The position numbers and the translations under genes were made by a program. A stretch of 64,000 nucleotides of DNA from JBPYCR01 sp051846915 (GTDB lineage Bacteria > Bacillota > Bacilli > Bacillales > Amphibacillaceae): NCBI RefSeq assembly GCF_051846915.1, contig NZ_JBPYCR010000018.1, positions 1 to 64,000 of the forward strand. The letters are read 5' to 3'. Of this stretch, positions 26,221 through 34,584 are shown in pieces. The notes beneath the pieces were generated by a model. That model was not told the DNA's origin. It made no database searches and saw only the letters and a program-made list of their open reading frames with translations. The number at the start of each line of letters is the position of its first letter. Positions within the stretch are counted from its first letter, which is position 1.

Positions 26221-26346
26221 TCTAAGACCACCCAATAAATATTTATTGGGTATTTTAACCTTTTCACTGTATATTTATGCAAAATATTGTTGAGTTGAGT
26301 CACATGCATTCTATTGGGTAAAATAGAGGAAAGGGAGGCGAACGTC

Positions 26347-27249
26347 ATGAAAAACAATATATCGATTATCGGAGTGCCGATGGATTTGGGTCAAAGTCGC
26401 AGAGGTGTGGATATGGGGCCCAGTGCAATACGTTATGCAGGAGTTATAGACAGATTGGAGCAATTAAATTATACCGTTAATGATCTTGGGGATGTACCAG
26501 TATCGCGACCGGATGTAAAACATAAGGCAGGAGAAGGGAATTTACGCAATCTAACTCAAATTGCCGAGGCTAATAACCATTTGGCTGAAATGGTCGATGC
26601 TGAAATAAATAAAGGGACTTTTCCGCTCGTATTCGGAGGCGATCACAGCATTGCGATCGGGAGTTTAGCAGGGATAGCCAAGCATTATGATAATTTGGGC
26701 GTTATCTGGTATGATGCGCATGGAGATTTAAATACAGATGAAACATCTCCGTCCGGAAATATTCACGGCATGCCACTTGCTGTCAATCTCGGTTTTGGGC
26801 ATGAGAAACTAACAAAGATTCTCGGATATTTTCCAAAAGTTAAACCGGAGAACGTAGTAGTTATCGGAGCAAGAGATCTTGACCCGGGCGAAAAGGAATT
26901 AATAAAAAAGATAAACCTAAAAGTATATACAATGCATGAAATTGATCGGGTCGGCATGCCTGCGATCATGGAGGAAGCCATTGAGTACTTGAAAGATCGT
27001 ACCGATGGGGTACACCTCAGTTTGGATTTGGATGGGCTGGATCCGCGGGAAGTTCCGGGGGTAGGAACGCCAGTGTTGGGAGGCATGACTTATCGGGAGA
27101 GCCATCTGGCAATGGAGATGCTCCACGAATCAGACATTATTACTTCTGCAGAATTTGTTGAAGTAAACCCGATTCTTGATGAGAAAAACAAAACAGCGAC
27201 TGTTGCTGTAGCGTTGATGGGATCGCTATTTGGAGAAAAGTTAAAGTAA
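26347..27249 (+). CDS. rocF: Arginase
   Basis: The 300-residue ureohydrolase splits L-arginine to ornithine and urea at a binuclear manganese site. The metal motifs are all present: GGDHSIAIGS, WYDAHGDLNT, and LSLDLDGLDP, with SGNIHGMPL as the substrate loop, which identifies arginase rather than agmatinase. Length is normal (B. subtilis RocF 296). ATG 26347 has GGGAGGCG upstream; the in-frame start at 26314 is not supported. It is alone here, without rocD or rocE, and is followed by a terminator. Confidence 0.94.
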   Translation: MKNNISIIGVPMDLGQSRRGVDMGPSAIRYAGVIDRLEQLNYTVNDLGDVPVSRPDVKHKAGEGNLRNLTQIAEANNHLAEMVDAEINKGTFPLVFGGDHSIAIGSLAGIAKHYDNLGVIWYDAHGDLNTDETSPSGNIHGMPLAVNLGFGHEKLTKILGYFPKVKPENVVVIGARDLDPGEKELIKKINLKVYTMHEIDRVGMPAIMEEAIEYLKDRTDGVHLSLDLDGLDPREVPGVGTPVLGGMTYRESHLAMEMLHESDIITSAEFVEVNPILDEKNKTATVAVALMGSLFGEKLK

Positions 27250-27276
27250 ATACACATAGGCCGCCATACACGACAT

Positions 27277-27310
27277 AACCAGGAAGTAAATAACGACTTT
27301 CTGGTTTTAT
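27277..27310 (+). terminator. Terminator of rocF
   Basis: AACCAGGAAGT and ACTTTCTGGTT pair with one mismatch and are followed by TTTT. Confidence 0.7.
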
Positions 27311-27545
27311 TCTTTAAAATAACCAAACATCGTTTATCCAAGTCATTAATGAATGCTTAAGCGCTTTAATTAATTGGTGAGTATGATATAATACCGAATA
27401 TACAGTTAAGATTTGACTGTTTTCTACTAGTTTGGTGCATTTTAAATAAATGCATTGGAAATTCGTGGTACTTCAATTCCCTGTGCCTGAACACAACAGT
27501 CATCGGAAAAGAATATTGAATTATTAAAGGTAAGGGTGTGAAAAC

Positions 27546-28367
27546 ATGCTTGATGGGGGATTTGACTTTTTTAATTTATTGCGAATAGGCGTAGATATTG
27601 CTCTCGTCTGGTATGTTTTATATAAATTAATCATGATCGTCCGTGGCACCAAAGCGATTCAACTGTTGAAAGGTATTTTTGTCGTTATCGTTGTTTGGTT
27701 GCTCAGCATTATCTTTGATTTGCAAACAATTCAGTGGGTAACAAACCAAGCTATTTTATGGGGTTTTCTTGTTATTATTATTTTGTTTCAGCCTGAACTC
27801 CGAAGAGCACTGGAACAATTGGGGAGAGGAAGCCTGTTTACCCGCGGTTCGAAGTCGGAAGAAGAATTGTTGGAAAAGATGATTGATTCTATCGTCAATT
27901 CCTGTACATATATGGCTAAAAGACGGATTGGTGCGTTAATCACTATTGAACGGGAAACAGGTGTTGGCGAATATGCCGAAACAGGTATTCATATTAATGG
28001 ACAGCTGTCCCACCAGTTATTAACGAATATTTTTACACCGAATACCCCATTACATGATGGAGCAGTGATTATTAAGGAAGACACGATTGTAGCAGCTGCT
28101 TGTTATTTACCATTATCTGAAAGTGCTTTTATTTCCAAGGAGTTAGGGACTAGGCACAGAGCGGCAGTGGGAGTCAGTGAAGTTACGGATGCCCTAACGA
28201 TTGTCGTCTCCGAAGAAACCGGGAACATCGCATTTACGAAAAATGGAGAGTTGCGTCGAGAATTAACTGAAGGAGAGCTGCGAAAGCTTTTATTGGACAA
28301 TTTATCACAAAATATGAAAACCCCTGAAATGAAGTCACGTAAAGAAGGGGGAGAGACAAATGGATAA
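27546..28367 (+). CDS. cdaA: Diadenylate cyclase CdaA
   Basis: The 273-residue membrane enzyme makes c-di-AMP from two ATP. Three N-terminal helices (about 10-95) precede a DisA_N cyclase domain with the catalytic HDGA motif (Asp171) and GTRHRAAVG. c-di-AMP controls potassium and osmolyte uptake and wall homeostasis. AAGGTAAGGGTG lies upstream of the ATG. The end overlaps cdaR by eight bases and glmM follows, the conserved cdaA-cdaR-glmM cluster in which CdaR and GlmM regulate CdaA. The roughly 295-base leader contains the rocF terminator and no further recognisable signal. Confidence 0.97.
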   Translation: MLDGGFDFFNLLRIGVDIALVWYVLYKLIMIVRGTKAIQLLKGIFVVIVVWLLSIIFDLQTIQWVTNQAILWGFLVIIILFQPELRRALEQLGRGSLFTRGSKSEEELLEKMIDSIVNSCTYMAKRRIGALITIERETGVGEYAETGIHINGQLSHQLLTNIFTPNTPLHDGAVIIKEDTIVAAACYLPLSESAFISKELGTRHRAAVGVSEVTDALTIVVSEETGNIAFTKNGELRRELTEGELRKLLLDNLSQNMKTPEMKSRKEGGETNG

Positions 28368-29577
28368 TTGGTTTAAGAGTAAATGGTTTGTCCGTGTTTT
28401 ATCGTTAGCCTTCGCTATCTCTTTATACGTTTACGTGAGTATTGAAGTGGACACAGGAACAGAAAACTCAAGATTTCCTGGTGTTTCCCAGGAGTCTCAA
28501 ACTTTGGACAATGTCCCTCTGGAGATCAAAATTGATTCAGACCGGTATGTGGTAAGTGGTGTGCCAGAGTTTGTGACCGTTACACTGGAGGGGCCTAACA
28601 GTGTGTTAACACCAACGGCAAGGCAACAAAACTTCACGGTATTTGCCCCGCTGGAAGGGCTTGAAGAAGGCGAACATACGGTAGAAATTGAGTATTCCAA
28701 TATATCGAACGATCTATCTGTTTATATTGAACCAAAAACGATTGATGTTGTCATAGAAGAGCGTTCTTCCAAGGAATTTCCAATTAATATTGATTTAATC
28801 AATGAAGATCAGCTTCCTGTCGGGTATGAACTGGGAGAGCCGACTCTAAAGCCAGATACAGTAACCATTATTAGTTCTAAAAACATTATTGATCAAATCG
28901 CCATGGTAAAGGTGTTTGTCGATGTATCAGGACTAACGGAATCGATTAACAACCGGGAATTACCGATAAATATATATGATGGACAAGGAAATGAATTAAA
29001 TGTCAGAGTAGAACCGGAGAATGCTGTTCTTTCCTTAAGTGTAGATAATCCAAGTAAGCAAGTTCCATTGGAAGTTTCAACGGAAAATGAGTTGCCTGAA
29101 GGACTTGAACTTGCTTCGATTGAAGCGGAAATGGAGGAAATCGAAATCTTTTCAACTTCAGAAGTACTAAAAGGACTGGAAAGTGTATCGACAAAAGCGA
29201 TAGACTTATCGAAAGTGGAGGAATCGGGGACGATTAAAGTACCGCTAGATTTAGGAAGTAATGTTGTCTCCTCCCTCGATGAAGTTGAAGTGACGATTGA
29301 ATTGGAACAGACAAAAGAACTGGATGATTTGACCATTAATGTCGAAGGAGCTGAAGAAGAGGGCGTTTCTTTTATTAAACCGGACAAGCCCTCGATGAGT
29401 GTTACTGCCGTGGGAAATGAAAAAGACGTAAAGGCACTCACGGCAGATGATGTTCAAGTGTCGATTGATGCAAATGGGTTAGTAGAGGGACAGCATGAAG
29501 TACCTGTGAACATTAGCGGCCCTGAGCAAGTGGCTTATAGTGGAGAATATGAAGAAGTAACGATCGAAATGAAATGA
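28360..29577 (+). CDS. cdaR: CdaA regulatory protein CdaR (YbbR-domain)
   Basis: The 405-residue protein has one N-terminal membrane helix (about 8-28) and an extracytoplasmic chain of YbbR repeats; I can see at least three strand-rich units beginning near residues 45, 130 and 215, and probably a fourth to the end. It binds CdaA in the membrane and tunes c-di-AMP synthesis. GGGGGAGA precedes the ATG and the gene overlaps cdaA. Length fits orthologues (B. subtilis CdaR 483, others near 400). The C-terminal part is notably acidic, as expected for a halotolerant organism. Confidence 0.94.
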   Translation: MDNWFKSKWFVRVLSLAFAISLYVYVSIEVDTGTENSRFPGVSQESQTLDNVPLEIKIDSDRYVVSGVPEFVTVTLEGPNSVLTPTARQQNFTVFAPLEGLEEGEHTVEIEYSNISNDLSVYIEPKTIDVVIEERSSKEFPINIDLINEDQLPVGYELGEPTLKPDTVTIISSKNIIDQIAMVKVFVDVSGLTESINNRELPINIYDGQGNELNVRVEPENAVLSLSVDNPSKQVPLEVSTENELPEGLELASIEAEMEEIEIFSTSEVLKGLESVSTKAIDLSKVEESGTIKVPLDLGSNVVSSLDEVEVTIELEQTKELDDLTINVEGAEEEGVSFIKPDKPSMSVTAVGNEKDVKALTADDVQVSIDANGLVEGQHEVPVNISGPEQVAYSGEYEEVTIEMK

Positions 29578-29673
29578 TGTTTATAGAATCCAACACAGTT
29601 ATTAGTATTGCTAATGTAAAACAAACTGGAACATCGCTCTCATGTTACATATGAAATAAAGGGGAGATATAGT

Positions 29674-31020
29674 GTGGGAAAATATTTTGGTACAGATGGT
29701 ATTCGAGGAATAGCCAATGAAGGACTGACTCCGGAACTGGCGTTTAAAGTTGGTCGTTTTAGCGGGTATGTGTTAACGAAAGAGGTTGAGAGACCAAAAA
29801 TTTTAATTGGACGTGATCCTCGCATATCTGGTCAGATGCTGGAGAATGCACTCATTTCCGGACTTCTTTCCATTGGGGCGGAAGTAATGCGCTTAGGCAT
29901 CATTTCTACACCAGGAGTTGCTTATTTAACAAGAGCAAATAATGCAGAAATGGGCATCATGATTTCGGCCTCCCACAATCCAGTTGAAGATAACGGAATT
30001 AAAATATTTGGATCAGATGGGTTTAAGTTAACAGATGAACAGGAAGAAGAAATTGAACAATTAATGGACGGTACAGACAATTTACCACGACCGATTGGCG
30101 CGCATGTTGGTGTCGCAAATGATTATTTTGAAGGCGGTCAGAAGTATCTTTCTTTCTTGAAAGAAACTGTGGACAACGACTTTGAAGATATCCATATTGC
30201 ACTTGATTGTGCGCATGGGGCGACTTCAAGTTTAGCAACACATTTATTTGCGGATTTGGAAGCGGAGATTGATACGATCGGTTCTTCTCCCGATGGCATA
30301 AATATAAATGATGGCTTCGGTTCCACTCATCCTGAAACACTACAAGCCTTTGTTTTGGATAAGAAAGCGGACATTGGCCTTGCTTTTGATGGGGACGGAG
30401 ATCGATTAATCGCTGTGGATGAAAAAGGAAATATTGTTGACGGGGATCAGATCATGTTTATTTGTGCAAAGTATATGCATGAAAAAGGCTATTTAAAACA
30501 TGGGACGGTTGTTTCGACAGTAATGAGCAATCTTGGATTTTATCGGGCGTTGGAACGAAATGAGATTAAAAGTGTAAAAACAGCTGTTGGCGATCGATAT
30601 GTAATGGAAAAAATGCGTCAAGAAGGATACAACCTGGGCGGCGAGCAGTCCGGTCATATTATCTTCTTGGATCATAGCACAAGCGGTGATGGGCTGTTAT
30701 CTGCATTGCAGCTTGTCGATATTTTAAAAGAAACAGGTAAGCCTTTATCAGAACTGGCAATGGAAATGATCATTTTCCCGCAAGTGTTAAAAAATGTACG
30801 CGTAACGGACAAGCAAAAGGCTCTGAATAACACGACCGTTCTTAATGAAGTAGAAAAAGTAGAACAGGAGCTTGGTGATTTAGGCCGTGTCCTCGTGCGT
30901 CCATCAGGAACAGAAGCACTTGTACGAGTAATGGTAGAGGCACCAACAAAAGAAGAATGTGAAAAATATGCAGATCAGATTGCAAAAGTAATTGAAGATT
31001 TGATTGGACTAAAAGAATAA
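29674..31020 (+). CDS. glmM: Phosphoglucosamine mutase
   Basis: The 448-residue enzyme converts glucosamine-6-phosphate to glucosamine-1-phosphate for peptidoglycan precursor synthesis. The phosphoserine motif ISASHNP (Ser100), the metal loop DGDGDR, the GEQSGH sugar-binding segment and the phosphate-binding RPSGTEALVRV are all intact. The start is GTG after GGGGAGATATA. It also inhibits CdaA in related species. glmS, often next, is not present here. Confidence 0.97.
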   Translation: MGKYFGTDGIRGIANEGLTPELAFKVGRFSGYVLTKEVERPKILIGRDPRISGQMLENALISGLLSIGAEVMRLGIISTPGVAYLTRANNAEMGIMISASHNPVEDNGIKIFGSDGFKLTDEQEEEIEQLMDGTDNLPRPIGAHVGVANDYFEGGQKYLSFLKETVDNDFEDIHIALDCAHGATSSLATHLFADLEAEIDTIGSSPDGININDGFGSTHPETLQAFVLDKKADIGLAFDGDGDRLIAVDEKGNIVDGDQIMFICAKYMHEKGYLKHGTVVSTVMSNLGFYRALERNEIKSVKTAVGDRYVMEKMRQEGYNLGGEQSGHIIFLDHSTSGDGLLSALQLVDILKETGKPLSELAMEMIIFPQVLKNVRVTDKQKALNNTTVLNEVEKVEQELGDLGRVLVRPSGTEALVRVMVEAPTKEECEKYADQIAKVIEDLIGLKE

Positions 31021-31025
31021 GGACC

Positions 31026-31060
31026 AGAAAAACTGTTCTCTGTTGGAGAACAGTTTTTTT
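31026..31060 (+). terminator. Terminator of cdaA-cdaR-glmM
   Basis: AAAACTGTTCTC and GAGAACAGTTTT form a 12-bp stem with a T-run. Confidence 0.9.
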
Positions 31061-31088
31061 GAGAAGTCAGAAAGTATAAAGTTTTGTT

Positions 31089-31271
31089 CATAGCTGTACA
31101 AATGCTTTCGGTGGGGCGAGCATTTATGCGCAGTCCCAGGATATGGCGTTCTAAGCCTGTCAACTCAGCCCCCTCGAGGCCTTAAGCAATAACTCTTCGT
31201 GGCAATACGGCCACTACGATTTCTTGCTTAAGCTATGCCTGAGGCTTACCAGGGCGCTTGCGCTTTTCTTA
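31089..31271. repeat. Interspersed palindromic repeat, copy 1
   Basis: The core 31168-31271 matches the copy at 41817-41916 nearly base for base: CCCCTCGAGG, CTTAAGCAATAACTCTTCG, GCCACTACGATTTC, TTGCTTAAGC, CCAGGGCGCTTGCGC. It folds with CTTAAGCAA against TTGCTTAAG and GTGGC against GCCAC. CATAGCTGT at 31089 matches the left edge of copy 2, so this copy seems to carry about 60 extra bases between the edge and the core. It fills the glmM-hssR gap. Confidence 0.8.
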
Positions 31272-31305
31272 AGGAAAAGCTATCTTTTGCGAGAAGGAGT
31301 CTAAG

Positions 31306-31989
31306 ATGTATACTATTTTAGTTGTAGATGATGATCCGAATATTCGCGAATTAGTCGGTTTTTATTTGGCAAGAGAAGGTTATCGTACGGTAGATGCCGT
31401 GGACGGAAGCGATGCATTGCAGAAGTTGGAAACCAACAACATACAATTGGCTATTGTTGATATTATGATGCCGAATATCGATGGATACGCACTGTGCAAG
31501 CAAATACGTGCTTATTATGATATTCCTATATTGATGCTTACTGCTAAAGCGGAGATTTCCGATAAAGAGAAGGCATATTTGGCCGGAACCGACGATTATG
31601 TCGTGAAACCATTTGAACCAAAGGAAATTTTATTCCGTGTAAAAGCATTATTAAGAAGGTTTCAAATGGTAAATGAAGAGAAAATAACTGTCGGCAATTT
31701 GATTATTGACCGAAATAACTATGAAATTGATTTCCAAGGAAAGCTCATGGTTCTTCCTTTAAAGGAATTTGAATTACTTGCCCAACTAGCAAGTTATCCC
31801 GATCGCACGTTTACAAGGGAACAATTGATAGAACTTGTTTGGGGTTATGATTATGACGGGAATGATCGAACGGTAGACGTTCATATTAAACGATTGCGTG
31901 AACGATTCCCCGATCAACAAGCTGGGTTTTTCATTCGTACCATACGTGGATTAGGATACAAGTTAGAATCAAGCGTATCACCATCTTGA
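31306..31989 (+). CDS. hssR: HssR-like response regulator (haem-response type)
   Basis: The 227-residue OmpR-family regulator has a receiver (VVDDDPN, phospho-acceptor Asp52 in IVDIMMP, conserved TDDYVVKPFE) and a winged helix. The sequence closely follows staphylococcal HssR, for example SDKEKAYLAGTDDYVVKPFE and WGYDYDGNDRTVDVHIKRLR. HssRS detects haem stress and turns on the HrtAB haem exporter. AGAAGGAG precedes the ATG, and the matching kinase follows. No hrtAB genes are in the window, so the target may be elsewhere or the signal different. Confidence 0.8.
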   Translation: MYTILVVDDDPNIRELVGFYLAREGYRTVDAVDGSDALQKLETNNIQLAIVDIMMPNIDGYALCKQIRAYYDIPILMLTAKAEISDKEKAYLAGTDDYVVKPFEPKEILFRVKALLRRFQMVNEEKITVGNLIIDRNNYEIDFQGKLMVLPLKEFELLAQLASYPDRTFTREQLIELVWGYDYDGNDRTVDVHIKRLRERFPDQQAGFFIRTIRGLGYKLESSVSPS

Positions 31990-32051
31990 TTCACCGTTCA
32001 TCTGTTGTACATATTATTATGTTAACGTAGTCCTTGTTGGGAGGGATAGAG

Positions 32052-33425
32052 GTGCGAACATTATATGTGCGTATTATCGTCACAACGATGGGGATTATGG
32101 TCGTAAGTGCGATAATTGCGTTTATCGTAACAAACGTTTATTATCAGCATTATTTAAAGCCAGTCAATGATCAAAAAGTGACCCAAATTGCACAAAGCAT
32201 CGTTTCGGTATTTGAGGAAAATGAAAATGAAAAGCTCGATACTTATTTGCAGTCGATGGCCGACTTAGGTTATCAATTTTATGTTGTTGACCAAGACGGG
32301 AACGATAGAGTTTTTGGCAAGGAATTCCGTTCTTATGAATTGGAATCCCGTAAAATTGAAACGGTTTTGGCAGGCGAAGTTTATCATGGTATTTCCAATT
32401 TTGCTTGGAAGCCATTTGTTACCGGATTTTTTGATAATGAGGTGAAAAATACGATCGGAGTTCCGATTCAAGCTGACGGTGAAGTGCAAGCGTTGTTTGT
32501 CCGACCGAATACGTTAAAACAATTTGGTGAAATGCGCCAATTTTTGGCGGTTATGCTTGTTTTAATGTTGTTATTTAGTTTTTTGTTCGTATTATGGAGT
32601 ACGCGGCATATTATAAAGCCGATCAGACAATTGACAAGAGCAACACGAAAAATTGCGGCCGGAAATTACCATATAAAACTGAATGAGAAGCGTAGGGATG
32701 AGATAGGAAGGCTAGCAAATGATTTCACAAAAATGAGCGACAGCTTGAGTAGGATTGAGGAGAAGAGGCAGGAGTTTGTGTCGAATGTTTCTCACGAAAT
32801 CCAATCGCCTTTAACATCCATCCAAGGATTTTCCCGAGCGTTGCAGGAGGATCACTTGGCAGAAGATGAGCGACAACGGTATGTTTCCATTATTGAAAGG
32901 GAAAGCAAAAGGTTGTCATTGTTGAGTAAACAACTATTAACGTTATCTTATTTGGATCGAATTGAAAATTACGAAAAAGTAACTTTCGATTTATATAGAC
33001 AACTAAGAGAAGTTGTTACAGCGACAGAATGGCATTGGCGGGAAAAGGAAATAGCGGTCGTATTGGATATACCTTCCACGATGATTAAAGCGGATCCGAA
33101 GCTACTTTATCAAGTATGGATGAATTTAATAACAAATGCTGTTCGCTATACGCCAGCAGGAGGCACGATTACAATTACAATGACTGAAACCAAATCAGTT
33201 ATTGATGTATTTATTGAAGATACTGGTGTCGGCATTGCAGCTGAAGATTTGACACAAATATTTGAACGTTTTTATAAAGTTGATAAAGCAAGAACCCGAA
33301 CAGAAACGAGCACTGGACTGGGGCTGTCCATAACGAAAAAAATAATTGAGCTGCATGGCGGAACGATTGTAGCAGAAAGTACGCTTGGTCAAGGTTCCGC
33401 GTTTCAAGTTACCTTACCAAAATAA
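32052..33425 (+). CDS. hssS: HssS-like sensor histidine kinase
   Basis: The 457-residue membrane kinase has helices near 10-30 and 160-180 around an extracellular sensor domain of about 130 residues, then HAMP, HisKA (His248 in SNVSHEIQSP) and HATPase (NLITNAVRYT, DTGVGIAAE, STGLGLSI). The sensor region (TNVYYQHYLKP, FVTGFFDNEV, FVRPN) tracks staphylococcal HssS. The H-box reads HEIQSP rather than HEIKTP or HELRTP. GTG 32052 is chosen because GGGAGG lies seven bases upstream and the protein then aligns with HssS; a TTG at 32034 lacks a site. Confidence 0.82.
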   Translation: MRTLYVRIIVTTMGIMVVSAIIAFIVTNVYYQHYLKPVNDQKVTQIAQSIVSVFEENENEKLDTYLQSMADLGYQFYVVDQDGNDRVFGKEFRSYELESRKIETVLAGEVYHGISNFAWKPFVTGFFDNEVKNTIGVPIQADGEVQALFVRPNTLKQFGEMRQFLAVMLVLMLLFSFLFVLWSTRHIIKPIRQLTRATRKIAAGNYHIKLNEKRRDEIGRLANDFTKMSDSLSRIEEKRQEFVSNVSHEIQSPLTSIQGFSRALQEDHLAEDERQRYVSIIERESKRLSLLSKQLLTLSYLDRIENYEKVTFDLYRQLREVVTATEWHWREKEIAVVLDIPSTMIKADPKLLYQVWMNLITNAVRYTPAGGTITITMTETKSVIDVFIEDTGVGIAAEDLTQIFERFYKVDKARTRTETSTGLGLSITKKIIELHGGTIVAESTLGQGSAFQVTLPK

Positions 33426-33440
33426 GGGGAAACAGTCGGA

Positions 33441-33475
33441 TGAATGAAGGTCAGACTAGATCTGATCCTCATTCA
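33441..33475. terminator. Convergent hairpin between hssS and LOG gene
   Basis: TGAATGAAGGTCAGA and TCTGATCCTCATTCA pair with few mismatches; the hairpin overlaps the last codons of the minus-strand gene. Confidence 0.45.
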
Positions 33476-34037
33476 TATATGTTTTAATAGCAGGTGGTTT
33501 ATAGGAATGAAATTTTTCAATCAATTTCGCAGGGTCTTCATCGACAAGAGCGAGATGACGGTGTCTTTCCTGCATAAACTTCTCCGTATACATATGGTCA
33601 AGAAAAGCAATGAGCGGATCAAAAAAGTGGTTTGCATTTAGTAGGCCTATCGGCTTTTGATGAACGCCCAACTGTGCCCATGTAAAAATCTCCGCAAATT
33701 CCTCCAATGTCCCGGCTCCACCCGGCAATGCAATAAATCCATCTGCCAGATCTGCCATTTTCGCTTTCCGACTATGCATAGAATCAACGATATGTAGTTC
33801 TGTTAGCTCCAAGTTGGAAATTTCCCTTTCCTCAAGCATTTGAGGGATTACACCAATCGCCTGCCCCCCGGCTTGAAGGACGGTATCAGCCACAGTACCC
33901 ATTAACCCGACGCTTGCACCACCGTAAACAAGGGTAATTTCCTGTTTTACCAGCTCTTTTCCCAGTTGTATTGCAGCCTCTTTATACGTGGAAGACGCTC
34001 CCATACTTGAACCGCAAAATACAGTGATTCGCTTCAT
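33456..34037 (-). CDS. LOG-family protein (cytokinin riboside 5'-monophosphate phosphoribohydrolase-like)
   Basis: The 193-residue Rossmann-fold protein has the FCGSSMG start and the PGGAGTLEEFAE signature (about residues 105-116) of the TIGR00730/LOG family, which cleaves nucleoside 5'-monophosphates to base and ribose 5-phosphate. The Glu of GTLEE and nearby Arg are the catalytic pair in the family. Bacillus YvdD is the likely counterpart. The cellular substrate in bacilli is not established. GGAGGGG precedes the ATG. It is monocistronic. Confidence 0.88.
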   Translation of the reverse strand: MKRITVFCGSSMGASSTYKEAAIQLGKELVKQEITLVYGGASVGLMGTVADTVLQAGGQAIGVIPQMLEEREISNLELTELHIVDSMHSRKAKMADLADGFIALPGGAGTLEEFAEIFTWAQLGVHQKPIGLLNANHFFDPLIAFLDHMYTEKFMQERHRHLALVDEDPAKLIEKFHSYKPPAIKTYMNEDQI

Positions 34038-34186
34038 TTAATACCCCTCCGTGCATGTAGTAAGTACATAAAACTATTTGTCCTATTCAATCATTATATC
34101 GTATAACAAGGTGAAAGGGGAAGGTAGGTTGTTTCCAACTTATCGTCCCCTTTCCAATGGTCAGAATCTACGTGCGCTCAGGCAGT

Positions 34187-34408
34187 CTAAACTTCGATCA
34201 TAACATCATCTTTAGCTCGTGGTGCGCTATTGAAATCAATTTCTTCGTGCGTACCATCGCAGTAAGGCTTATCATCAGAATATCCGCAACGGCATAACGA
34301 AACAGTCCGTTCCTCATTAAATGTGTTCCCTTCTTCATCCACAATATCAAAGGAACCGGTAATACGGTATGGACCATGATCAGTTACTTTAATTTTCGTG
34401 TTCGCCAA
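34187..34408 (-). CDS. CDGSH iron-sulfur domain protein
   Basis: The 73-residue protein contains CRCGYSDDKPYCDGTH, the complete C-x-C-x2-S-x3-P-x-C-D-G-x-H motif that binds a [2Fe-2S] cluster with three Cys and one His. It is a small soluble redox protein; partner and role are unknown. I place the start at TTG 34408, seven bases after AGGAGGTGA; a longer frame to 34465 would read through that ribosome site. The gene stands alone. Confidence 0.88.
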   Translation of the reverse strand: MANTKIKVTDHGPYRITGSFDIVDEEGNTFNEERTVSLCRCGYSDDKPYCDGTHEEIDFNSAPRAKDDVMIEV

Positions 34409-34584
34409 AATGGTCACCTCCTGCTTTATTAGTGTAGCCTTCTTAGATAGACACATGCGTAGCATTTTTTACCTTTACAAGAACCATACGAAAAATTGAA
34501 CATCATATTTTTGGACTTTTATAACAAGTTCTCTACGCGTGAATAGAATAGCTGTAGATTATCAGAAAAATAGGAGGAAATAAA

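Noticed and set aside
31021..31305. A glmS ribozyme downstream of glmM.
   Set aside because: No ribozyme core and no glmS gene; the gap is filled by a terminator and the interspersed repeat.
31306..33425. Assignment of the two-component pair as WalRK or PhoPR.
   Set aside because: No WalK PAS or accessory walHIJ genes, and the sensor domain and regulator follow HssS/HssR more closely.
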